A stretch of 64,000 nucleotides of DNA from Calvatia gigantea. Its lineage: Eukaryota > Basidiomycota > Agaricomycetes > Agaricales > Lycoperdaceae. The notes under the pieces are model-generated. The model saw only the letters and a list, made by a program, of their open reading frames with translations, ran no database searches and was not told where the DNA came from. The stretch spans positions 1,612,001 to 1,676,000 of the forward strand of contig JACAAK010000007.1 in NCBI GenBank assembly GCA_025093985.1. Direction: 5' to 3'. Below, one piece after another: positions 32,959 to 43,155 of this stretch (position 1 is the stretch's first letter; every line of letters begins with the position of its first letter). The position numbers were made by a program, and so were the translations under genes.

Positions 32959-33248
32959 GTAGACTTCCGTTATCTTTTTCTTACAGTAGATAATCACTTC
33001 GCTATCACGTGACATCACACTCATCCGCTGGCCTCATACCTTGCACACCCTCAGTCTTGTTCCATGTCGACTGAGGGTAAGCAAACCATCGTTCTCCATT
33101 GTACACACTAGCTAACTCATTCCGTAGTCTATCCTAGGTAATTACACAATCTAATACAGTCTTGTTCCACGTCGACTGAGGTCTATCCTAGCCCTGCGCG
33201 TCATATCTTTCCTTTACTATGATTCCACAAACCATAATTCCTGAAGAA

Positions 33249-34060
33249 GTTAACATTGACTGATAATGAAGTTAATTAGATTGATATGGACTGATAGCAG
33301 ATAAGAACATACTGATAATAAGATTAACCTAACTAACACTGCCAATAAGGTGATTATGGTGGTTGATATTGACTGATAATAAAGTTGAGTAGATTGGCAT
33401 GGACTGATAGTAGATAAGGATAGACTGATAGTAAGATAAAAACTGATAATGAAACCAACTTGACTAACACTAGCTGATAAGGTAATTATGGAAGTTAACA
33501 TTGACTAATAATAAAGTTGAGCAGATTAGCATATACTGATAGCAGATAAAGATGTACTGATAACAACTGATAATGAGACTAACCTAGCTAACACTGCTGA
33601 TAGGGTAACTATGGAACTTAACATTGGCTGATGGTAAAGTTGAGTAGATTAACATGGACTGATAGTAGATAAGAATGGACTGATAGTAAGATAAAAACTG
33701 ATAATGAAACTAACTTGACTAACACTAGCTGATAAAGTAATTATGAAAGTTAACATTGACTAATAATAAGGTTGAGCAGATTAGCATATACTGATAGTAG
33801 ATAAAGATATACTGATAACAACTGATAATAAGACTAACCTTGCTAACACTACTAATAGGATAACTAGGGAACTTAACATTGATTGATAATAAAGTTGAGT
33901 AGATTGACATAGACTGATAACAGATAATAATGCACTGATAATAACTGATAATAAAGTTGAGTAGATTAGTATAGACTGATAATAGATAAGGATATACTAA
34001 TGACAACTGATAATGAGATTAACTTGGCTAATACTAACTGATAAGGTGACTCTCAACATC
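33249..34060. repeat. AT-rich minisatellite with alternating unit types
   Basis: Degenerate tandem array whose units begin [GC]TTAACATTG or GTTGATATTG at 33249, 33362, 33493, 33614, 33748 and 33870, giving periods of 113, 131, 121, 134 and 122 bp. Long (131 and 134 bp) and short (113, 121 and 122 bp) units alternate, and units two apart are the most similar, which implies a dimeric higher-order unit of about 255 bp. The sub-motif ACTGATAA recurs. Long minus-strand frames across it are compositional. Confidence 0.85.
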
Positions 34061-35060
34061 AATACAGATTAATAGCAAATATATGAGATAAGATACATTG
34101 ATAGCAAGATAATGACTGATAATAAGACTAGACAGATTAGGATGGACTGGTAGTACAATTAAATAGACTAAATATAGACTGATAGCTGAAAAATGAGTAG
34201 AAAAGCTTAGATTAAGTAATATATATTAATTGGTGATAATAGTTGATTAATTGGACTAGGTTAGTAATGAATGAATGACTGATAGCTAAATAATTAGTGA
34301 TGATATAACTATATAATAAAAATAAATGGCTGGTAGGTTAGGCTACTGACATACTTATATTTTCTCAGACATAGTACCTGTAGACTTGGGCAATAATATA
34401 CTGTTGGTATTATTAACATACAAGTATTGTAAAACAATATTTATTAGTATTGTAGCTGTTATATACTTAAATACTGTAGATAAGGGCCTTTAACCTCCAC
34501 TTGATTATTAACTTGGTTTGTAGACACATTACTTTTCCTTACAGACTAACAATATTATTGTATTGGACGATAAGTAAATAATGTAAAGAAACATAGACAA
34601 TAAATAGATAATAGATTATAGTTTAATAAAGAGGTAATAATATAGTGATAGTTTGATTAGCTAGAAAATAGCTGACTAATAGGAAAGTGGGTATTGTAAA
34701 GAGAATATGAGTATAGATAAGGATTATATGGATGTAGTTTAGTAGAAAAAAATAAAGTAGTGTTACTAAAAGAAAATAAGTATATAAAGACTATGAATAT
34801 AGTATAGAAAGAAGTAGCTTATGGACTGAGGCAGTGATTTTTTGTAAATAAGGGATAAAGATTATAGAATCAAGATGGATGGTTAGTCAGAATATGGGAA
34901 TTGTAGTTTGTAGAATGATAATTGATTGTTGTTTTTGAATTGTTTATAAAAATGACTGGACTCTTACTCTGGATGTAATTTAATACTAAGAGAAAAATTA
35001 ATGAAGTTAAACTGCAACTTGAATAACTGTAAGAATTAAAATAACTAAAAGGACTAAAGT
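34061..35060. other. AT-rich non-coding interior of the Helitron-like element
   Basis: Very AT-rich, with short GATAA- and AATA-type motifs. No reading frame, tRNA or element end was recognised. It probably extends the decayed minisatellite. Confidence 0.6.
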
Positions 35061-35861
35061 ACCGCCCGTGCCGAAGGCACGGAATCCGGCCTAGTCCCAA
35101 GGGACTGGCACAAATGTACGTTGTTCGTGTTTGGCTACGGCCTGTGTCACACCACTGTAGCACGCGCCCTTCCCCGACACCTTTGCCTGATTAAGCAATG
35201 CTCCCAACTCTTGAAGGGCATGAGTGAGAGTTTTGCTCCCCCACAATGCCCAATGTTGTTTATTCTCGAGGAATCTGCTGAGGTTATGACAGGAATATGA
35301 TATGTGTCATTTTGGATGTCATTAGCTTTGTAAAATTGGATTTTTTTGACGTGTTGTCCTAATGTCTTCAGCTGTTGCATTTAAGGAGATCATGCCGGCA
35401 ACCTCAATATAGCTGTGTAATTGTCACCAATAGCTTCACATCTTGCCTGACATGTGTTTGAAGGAATAATTTTCGTGATATAGCCGTTATTGTAGCACAG
35501 GAGAAATGGCAGCAATTGTGATAAAACTCTGAACTCTGGGCTGATTATACATTCAATATAAGCTAGTGTAGTCACTAAACTCTTTAATTCTAAGCCTTGC
35601 ATCATCATACATTGACGCCATCGAGAGCAAGGGGGATCCAAGGACTGACACAGGCAGCCAGGACATTGCTTAATTTGGGCAAAAGAGCGCGGGAAGGGCG
35701 GGGAGTGACAACTGCAAAGGCTGTAGCCAAACACGAACGTCGTACATTTGTGCCAGTCCCTTGGGATGCGTAGCAGTTGACGAAGTTTCGGTTTAACTTC
35801 GGATCAACGTCCGCTTATCTAAGAGCATCCCATGTGACTGGGTAGGAGTCTGCCATTTACC

Positions 35862-36346
35862 AGGAATATTGGTGCCGATCCAAATGAGGTAATGTTATTG
35901 ATGATGGACTACCTTCGGAGCCTACTGATCATAAATTAGCGCCGACATGCAGCGACTGTGGCGACCCTCCTGCTGAAGTATGGTGGGGTTGACATCATCG
36001 AGGAGCTCAATGGGGAACACTTCCATGATCTATGCAATATCCTGACTCTTGCCACCCATGTACATGGTTCATATGACGACCTTGTACTTTGGTTTGAGGC
36101 AGTTCCAGTAAGTCCTCTACCCAGGCTTAAGTGATTGTAGTCACATTTCATTCAGGACGCTCCACACACCTACAGAATATGTGTAGCTAAACCTAACCTT
36201 GTTCCAGATGGTTGTCGTAATGAGATCACGATTACAACAAATACTGATGAGCCTCTTCCGGACCCGCGGTATTTGGCACTCCATGCAGCCATCAGCAAAG
36301 CCGCCTGCCACTCTGGGTTCATCGAATGGGCGGACCCGGAACCTTA
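35862..36346 (+). pseudogene. HNH-nuclease family protein 2, C-terminal part
   Basis: After the TIR element: RNIGADPNE, then LLKYGGVDIIEELNGEHFHD and LCNILTLATHVHGSYDDLVL with WFEAVP, an intron-like gap, HTYRICVAKPNLVPDGCRNE, and LPDPRYLALHAAISKAACHS ending DPEP-stop at about 36346. It aligns block for block with 26259-27119. A stop (TAG) near 35940 interrupts it. It is a remnant of the same gene as 29850-30459. Confidence 0.65.
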
Positions 36347-36766
36347 GGGAAAAGTTCACTATACCTTGTAGCACATCCTTCTTTTTTGTACATATACCAG
36401 GTGCATTACATTTTGGTGTTAATGTGTGTATCGTGTCAAAGCATCAACTGATTGGAGACGGGAGCTGAACTCCTGCAGTGAAGGAATATTTGTGGGGGGC
36501 TCCAGGAATGGAATGAAAGTTTTAACAGTGGCCCATAGTTTAAGGGGTTTTGAGGTGTGGGAGGGGAAGACAAAACACATAACTATATACAACGAAATGA
36601 AGGAGATCATGGAGAGGGTGGGCGGCGAAAGAATGACAGCATGTCGGTTACCCCTCGTCCCCTTTGGAGTCCTCTCTTCTGGAGTTGGTCTTACGTCCGC
36701 GTCAATGGTGGGAGACTTTTAATATATCAGGGTAAAACTATGACAGTGCCTTGAGGGTGCTTAGAG
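36347..36766. other. No gene seen; boundary between transposon-rich and gene-rich halves
   Basis: About 420 bp with overlapping short frames lacking motifs. No LTR, inverted repeat or RNA gene was recognised. Confidence 0.5.
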
Positions 36767-38110
36767 CTAATTTTGAGCAGCAGCGTGGCAGGCGTTGTTC
36801 TGTTCGTCACATTGTCCAACAGTAAGGCGTGAAGCCCTTCCAGCCCTTCCAGCCCCTGAATTGGCAAGGTCTGCACACTTGTTATGTTGAATATCACAAG
36901 AACGTCCTAGGGCCGCCCCGATGTTAAGGAAATCGTCAGATCCCTCGACAACAAATCCGCGCCCACCAGGCGTGACGGCAGGAGCACCTGCACCACCAAC
37001 TATATACAAAAGCTTGAGCTCATACGGTTGCTTTCAGATCATGCTACTTACGGGCGCCAGCGAACTTCTGAAGATTTTGGCTCGACGTTGAGTCGCCGCC
37101 ATCGACACCGCTGGAAGGTACCTGTCAGGTGAGGCGTTGGAAGAAAGTGCTCAACGAGGCACACCTGTCGTCGCCTGTACCACTTTCTCCAGAGTTAAGA
37201 TTTCCAGCATTGCCCTTTCCGGCGTTACTATTTCCAACATTACCGTTCATATTGCCGGCATCTTTACCCGAATTAGGGGCACCACCAACAGCAGCCAGAA
37301 TCTCATCCTCCGTCGCATCGAAGACGATGAGGCTCTGAGTGAAGATGCATCCCTCAGAATCATTGGCATCATCACAAGTGTTGCCCGCCGCGGTAGGATC
37401 ATTAGGATCTCCGGGTGCAAATGTCCCGGCATTTAATGCCTCAAGAGGATCGCCACCCACGGCGGCGATTTGTTTTGCAAGTTTGAGTGTGATGGCTTTG
37501 TTAATCGCTGCTGCACCGTCCGATGCTGGGTCCTAAATTTGACGTTACTAAAGGGACTGGAAATGTAATAAAGGAGCATACCTGGTGTTGTTGGATTGCA
37601 GCAATCTCTGGATTCACTGACTGTATGCTAGTGCAAGGTGCACTGGCTAAGCCGACTTTGCCGGTATTACGTTCGAGAGCTCGGAAGATTAGGGCTGAAA
37701 CTTGACCGTCAATGTCGCCAGCTTCCTTGGCATTGGTGAAAGCTTGGTCGGCAACGGCTTGTTGAAGACAGTCAGGATCCTGGATAATTTTATAGCGTTA
37801 AAAAACGAGCATAACATAAAAATGTGGGTGGGCACCTACAGAGATCTTTCCAAGACCTTGCGTTGCAGCTGCGTTGCCAAGCAGAGCGAAAACCGGATCA
37901 ACGATTTGGTCTGGGTTGTTGAGGTTGAGGCTGTTCCGGACAGCGGTCAAGAACTTTTCATGAGAATGCTCTGACAGGATGGCCAGGGTGAGACTATTAA
38001 GAGGATTTCCAACGGTGGCGCTTACCTTGAGGTACCTCTCGACGGATGGGAAGCGTCCACACGATAGTGGACAGAGAGAGGAACGACAAGAGTCTCAGGT
38101 GAAATTGCAT
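36767..38110 (-). CDS. Secreted protein of unknown function, conserved in Agaricomycetes
   Basis: Six exons give a consistent model of 357 aa: 38110-38026, 37970-37840, 37779-37582, 37532-37165, 37110-37052 and 36999-36767 (GT-AG introns). MQFHLRLLSFLSLSTIVWTL is a clear signal peptide. The mature protein contains SLNLNNPDQIVDPVFALLGN, DCLQQAVADQAFTNAKEAG, EIAAIQQHQDPASDGAA, FAPGDPNDPTAAGNTCDD, then a low-complexity Gly/Asn run (about residues 232-250), and a C-terminal part with RSCDIQHNKCADLANSG and QCDEQNNACHAAA. Cysteines are spaced as in disulfide-bonded extracellular proteins. The family is common in mushroom secretomes as an uncharacterised protein; no function is claimed. Confidence 0.85.
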
Positions 38111-38753
38111 GATGAAGGGTGTCCCTACTGGAAGGCCAAAGAAGGATGACGTACTTGGTGGTGAACGACGGTATTGGATGGCTTTAAAAAATAAATAAAT
38201 GAAACTGAATCAAGAACCTGTCTTGAACCCAGAAATGAAGGAGCTGAAAGAGTCCAGGAAAAGAGAACTTGACGAGGTGCGCGGAGGTGGCGAGGCTTTA
38301 TAGTCCCAGAGGTTTTGGTGGCCGACCTTAGCCGGCCCATTATCGGTTGCGGCTGTAGTCAAGACAGACTACCAGATCTGCGGTGAGAAAGAAAAAATCA
38401 GAGTTGCCTTGGTTTTTATTTGATCTTTGTACCCGAACACTGAATAGCCAGGCAACCTGATAAGAGAAGCTCGGCGTGACTCGTAAAAGGTCCGGAGCTC
38501 AGTAACTTTCGCCAGAAAAGCATATGTTGGGTGTGATGGACCAATAGAAATCTCTGGAACTTTTGATAACTTCGTGGTGTCGTGTATTGTGGCCGGTCTT
38601 CCAGCAGAATCAAAATAGATGCATTTCATGCATGTGTTCGGGTACAGTGGCGTGATTATTCGCGAAGACCGGATGTTCTAGTAGGGGGTGTACCAAGCGA
38701 AAGACCTTATAATTCTCAGGGGCCTAGCAACGACGACAGGTGCGCAAAATCAT
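38111..38753. other. Intergenic, no gene seen
   Basis: About 640 bp upstream of the secreted-protein gene and downstream of the 167 aa protein gene. It probably holds the secreted-protein promoter. Short frames here show no motifs. Confidence 0.5.
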
Positions 38754-39483
38754 CTATATCCGGACAGAAGTCGCTTCTCTTTTTGACAATTTGTGCAAGT
38801 CTTGTTCTAGACGAAGATATCAAAGTCCGTTGGATAATATTGAAGGCGTAATGTGAACTTACGGATACCCCAAACATGTGCTCGGAGATCCAGGAATTCT
38901 ATGGGATTGCCTCAGCGCTCAGCACTGAATACTAGGCAGGAAAGAATAAAAAACGACTGACCGACATGAAGCCCGTCGTACAACTTCTTGACCTCTGCTC
39001 GGGCACGCGCGATATCTTCCTTCGAGGCAGAAGCGTCTCCTAAAGCTTTGAGGTCCTTCTCGACGGCTTCAATCCTTCGAACATGAGCGGAAACCTAGCC
39101 TTAGTCAGCGTAGGAAGCTAGCATTCATTCTTGGGTAGAAACGTGCTTTTTCTGTGCTCAGTTTCAGTTCCTCTACACTAGCTTGCAGCGCAGCCGAAGC
39201 ATTCTGGTATTCATCTAAGAGGTGATACGCAGCGTATGATGAGGCGAGGGAGAAGCCAAACAAAAACCCAACGACTCTAATACCAAGTAACTTTAGTCTC
39301 GATGCTTTACATAGAGAAAGCTTGTACGTACCCTCCTCGAATCCCTCCTATGGGTTTCTTCGGGGTTTGGACAGTGCCCAAGTTAGCTTCCTCCCTCAGT
39401 ACGGCCGAGTTGGAGAGAAGGCGGCGGCCCTGTGCACGTGTAACGGCAGCGCACGAAGAAGCAAATCGTAAGTAGGAAGCCAT
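38754..39483 (-). CDS. Small membrane/coiled-coil protein, probably mitochondrial, function unknown
   Basis: A five-exon model of 167 aa: 39483-39332, 39276-39147, 39094-38962, 38898-38863 and 38806-38754. The N-terminus (MASYLRFASSCAAVTRAQGR and RLLSN) is Arg/Ser-rich without acidic residues, like a mitochondrial presequence. A Gly-rich hydrophobic segment GVVGFLFGFSLASSYAAYHL (about 51-70) is a likely membrane span, followed by a charged coiled coil (LQASVEELKLSTEKVSAHVR onwards) and the end REATSVRI. Intron 2 has a GC donor (GCACGT) and AG acceptor; the frame is kept across it. A conserved fungal family of unknown role. It is divergent from POP1 with a 204 bp spacer. Confidence 0.75.
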
Positions 39484-39687
39484 TGGTGGCCGAGTCCTTA
39501 TAGGCAGGGTTTGGGTGCTCGACGTCGTTTGCACCGACGCCAACAGCAGAGGCTCGCGAATGTTTCCGTCGATCACGTGCACACCACGTTCGCAGGTTGG
39601 CGCTTGGGGAATCCATTTAACGCGCCGCTGGACTTCTTTCTCTGAGTTGTTCGATTCTGTGGTTTGTCCTCGCCGAACCCCACCAAA

Positions 39688-42600
39688 ATGCCATCCAACC
39701 AGGGGGCAAAACGCAAGAGTGGGGAAGAGGTTACGGCGCGGGAGAAGAAGAAGCAAAAGGTGGATTCCGCTCGAAGTATTGCTGTTCAATCGAGTTCAAT
39801 GGTGGGCGGAGCCGGACATGGCGCTGTTAAAGGTGTGTCTTCTGCCCTCGAAATCGGTCCTTTATTTAATACTTCAAGCAGGAATGCGCGGACTTCCGAG
39901 TGCTATTGACGTTGAAAAATTCGCTGAAGTTTGTTCATCTTGTATCATTTCGGCTCGATGAAATCTTGATCAACGATCAGGCAAGAGCATTTGAGATCAA
40001 TGCCATGGAAAAAGCCATGAAAAATGCTAGGTATTTGGACGTGGGTAGCAGTGATTACCTACTGACGATGGGCTCTCAGTGGTGCTTCCACCCACCGAGC
40101 CTGGCAAGCCCTTCCCAGACATCTGCGTCGCAGAGCAGCAAGCCACGATGTCCGTCGGGTCCCTGGGAGACTCAGAGAAAAGGCAAAAGCGGAGGTATGG
40201 GATTTCGTTTTTTTACTTGTGAATCATACCTCATTTCCCCCCCTAGATGGACCCGGTACGGAAAAAACTACTTAATCGAAAACTGCCTAGAGCAGGCAGG
40301 AACAAAAAGATCAAAAGAACTGATGCCTTCGCCAAACGACAACGTATGCTGTACCACTTGAGAGTTGATTGAATCTCATACTTCAGTAGGCGACAAAGCC
40401 TGGTTGGAAACACACTTGTGGCACGCGAAACGTATGAAAATGGAAAATATGTGGGGGTATCGTCTGGTAGGTGAATACTTTGAAGACGTGTCCTAGTTGC
40501 TAAAGTTATTCCAGGCAGTTCAGCCAACAGAAAAGTCCTACCGTCCTTCGCACCGCGCCTCGACACAAGGATCCATTCTCCACGATGCTTCCTATATAGC
40601 GACGGTAGAGGTTAAGGGACCAGAATCGACGCTGATAGCTATCCTTGAGCTGATTTGTGATCTTCAAGGTCCAGGCCCTGGCGCAACCCGGTAGGCGCGT
40701 TAACTATTATGCCCTTAGAACTTTGAATTAATTGTTTGGTCAGTTGGGTCGTCGGTTCTCGAGTTTTTAATACCCACTTGTACAAGGCCGGTTCTTACCC
40801 TTTTGACTTGATGGGACCGGCCACGATTATGTGGCGGCCACTTGATGTTCAGGTTGGAACACCCGCACAGAGTGTATTGGGTTCGTCGCAAAAGGAGAAA
40901 GAAACAGCGGCGGGTCCGAGAACGACTGTTCAAGAGGCGAATCCCAACAGACCAAGAACGCTTTGGTTACGCATTCATCCGGTGATATTCGAGGACGCCA
41001 CCCAGGAACTGCAAAAAGCGACCTCTCAGGTTTTGGATCGACCTCGGTCATCCACTGAGGAGATTGCAGTTGAGATTGCAGATTTGAGGGGACAAGTTAA
41101 TGCCTTCGAAGTCATGGGTCCCAAGTCCACACAAGTACTTCGGGGTGCCCTAACCCCTGCAGCTAAGGATGATCGCGGGGAATTCAAGAAGGTCCGCTGA
41201 TATTGTCCAAATGCGATGGAATAACTAACTCGCATTTAGTTTTGGTCTTCTCTGTCCGACGTGCAAACTCCCGGTTCAATTCCTCGTGGCACAATCATCG
41301 GGTTGACGGTAATTGATCCAAGGTTAAAGTAAGTGACACTCATTACGACATTCATGCATCCTTCACTGTTGTGTAGCTTCCCCCCAAAAAACGCTACCAC
41401 CACGTACAAGCAAGATGCACCGCATATATTTCCGAGCACAGTACTCGCGAAAAGTGGTATTTGGGAACAAGATGTTCGGAAATCCTTGATAAAGCCTCGG
41501 TACAAGAAGAAAGACCTTGATGAACGACGTTCCAAGGTATAAATTTCCGTTGTTGCTAAATGAACCCAGAAGTTTAACTTCTTAAATTCTTAATAGAACC
41601 TCGTACCTGGCACCTCTCTTAACCCACTGCGTCAGGACGATCGCATACCCATTCTCCTCACCCAGCGCACCCTTGAAACGCCAGATCGTGAAAGCCAAGC
41701 AGTCCATGGATATACCCTCTTACTTCCCGCGGGTTGGTCCATGGCTTTCTGGTCCTCCCTCACATATACCGGGACACGCATTGGCGGACAACGTGAGCGA
41801 CAGACCCAGGCTTTTGAAACTGGTACACCATATTTCCCTCGGGACTTCCCTTTCTCAAAGGCGTATGAGGGTTGGGCAAAAGAGAAAGAACGTGAGGAGA
41901 GGGAGAAATGGGCCAGGAAGCCACCAGCTAAAAGGGTGAATTTTGTGAAGTTAGGAGTTAGGAGTCCGTGGAGACCAGATTGGGATGTTGTACTGGGACT
42001 CCGGGAGCCCAGGAACCTGGTGGAATTAGGCGAAGGTGTGGAGGGTAAGGAGGACAGCGCTGAGAAATATAGCTCGACGCAGAGGGATGACGTTGCGGCT
42101 GTGATTGACAATGTCGATCAGGAGGAGAGCCAGGATATGAACGCCGATAATCACGAAACCTTGGTGGACATGGATATTGATGAGTCTGAGCTCAAGCCCT
42201 GGCTTCTCCGAGGGCCTGAAATTAACAGAATACTTGGAACACTGCAACTTAATCCTGCCAGCAATCTCCTCAAGGAGATCAACAATTTGCGTCAAAAACG
42301 GTCGCTGGGGACATTAAATTCCATGATTGGGGCGGATGATCTTCTCCGATATGCGTTGATTAATGTTAAGGTGACCATGTTCAAAGAGGGCGTGCCAGAG
42401 GATATGGCTATGATCTATTGCGTGTCGGACGAGGAAGCCATGACTTGGGAGCAGTTGATGACAGGCAATCAGACGTCCGGGGCCGGCGTTGTTAACGTAC
42501 TCCAGGTAAATTGTGTTTTCTTGTTATCCACTCGTCGCTTGACGTGAAATTCATAGCTAGCAAATAGGCGACCGCCTCAGGGAGACATTATCGGATACGT

Positions 42601-42859
42601 TACGACAGGACATTATTCACTATCGAAAGGGGAGGGATTTGCACTTGGCGCCGTTCCGCTAACGAAGTTACTTGCGTTGCGGGAGCAGCAAGGACGGTAT
42701 GACCCAATTTCTTTATTCTGTTCGTTCATAATTCGGTCTATTGGTAGACTCCATCCGCATCGAGGTGTTGGGAAACAGACCATAATCGTCAAAATTCGAA
42801 ACATAAATGGCCAGCAGTGCCGCCCAGCACATCTCAAGATTATTGAATGCGGAAGTTAG
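39688..42859 (+). CDS. POP1: POP1, RNase P / RNase MRP subunit
   Basis: Multi-exon gene starting MPSNQGAKRKSGEEVTAREK. Blocks in order: LPSAIDVEKFAEARAFEINA (POP1 N-terminal domain, spliced from 39890 and 39985); WLETHLWHAKRMKMENMWGY and KSYRPSHRAS (core POP1 motif, about 40410-40560); FNTHLYKAGSYPFDLMGPAT; a middle region with FWSSLTYTGTRIGGQRE (POPLD-like, about 41740); VKVTMFKEGVPEDMAMIYCV; and a C-terminal domain DIIGYVTTGHYSLSKGEGFA, then KIRNINGQQCRPAHLKI. The protein is the large scaffold of the nuclear ribonucleoproteins that process tRNA 5' ends and rRNA. The start follows the 204 bp divergent promoter; an upstream in-frame TTG is not used here. Exon borders were not all fixed. Confidence 0.9.
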
Positions 42860-43155
42860 TCGAGCCCTCGCGTTACACAGATTATGATACGAATTACAGG
42901 AGGGCGATTTTGGGCACTTGATCTGATACAAGGAGTGGTGTTATAGCCTGCTACTACAAATGTCCGAGTCTTGCAATGAGAAAACAACTCATCAAGGCAA
43001 ACCCCGGCAACGTGGGGCATTTAATTGAAACTGAAAGTAAGAGGAATAGTGTATCGATGTGAGTATGAGCGTGTCCAAGATGTGAATGTACCCAAGGAAA
43101 GTGCAAGATCAAAGAGAGTTAAAGGCTAAAGGTCAAGAAGTGATTCGAAGTCTTG

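Larger units (their letters stand above)
30555..35094 (+). mobile_element. Helitron-like element, carrying Tc1-A copy 2
   Basis: The insert begins TCATCATTATAG after an A (30554) and ends CTAG before a T (35095), so it sits between A and T with no target duplication. The uninterrupted inverted repeat at 35718-35852 shows the empty site GCA^TCCC. Near the 3' end a 7 bp hairpin CCGTGCC-gaa-GGCACGG (35066-35082) lies 8 nt before CTAG. TC start, hairpin plus CTRR end and A^T insertion are Helitron hallmarks. Without Tc1 it is about 2.9 kb and encodes no visible Rep/helicase, so it is non-autonomous. It carries short tandem repeats, one exon-like segment, a minisatellite and AT-rich DNA. Confidence 0.62.
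30469..35852. mobile_element. Non-autonomous TIR element with 9 bp TSD (MULE-like), split by a Helitron-like insert
   Basis: The termini CAGACTCCTACCCAGTCACA (30469 onwards) and its reverse complement (ending 35852) are flanked by the 9 bp repeat CCATTTACC (30460-30468 and 35853-35861). The left inverted repeat is interrupted after 30554 and resumes at 35095. Joined, it pairs with 35718-35852 over about 135 bp with few mismatches. Without the insert the element is about 844 bp. The 9 bp duplication and long inverted repeats fit a Mutator-like element. Two short minus-strand frames inside (35147-35380 and 35390-35734) match nothing recognised, so the class is inferred from structure only. Confidence 0.8.

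Noticed and set aside
33250..34006. Minus-strand frames of 83-93 codons in the minisatellite
   Set aside because: They follow the repeat period and vary with it; composition (Ile/Tyr/Ser) reflects AT-rich repeats.
33249..34060. Possible CRISPR-like array
   Set aside because: Units are contiguous, degenerate and 113-134 bp long without repeat-spacer structure, and the genome is fungal.
35088..35770. A separate small inverted-repeat element inside the TIR element
   Set aside because: The apparent inner inverted repeat is the continuation of the outer one, cut by the Helitron-like insert at 30554/35095.
42713..42931. Minus-strand 72-codon frame over the POP1 end
   Set aside because: Overlaps conserved POP1 C-terminal codons and has no motif.
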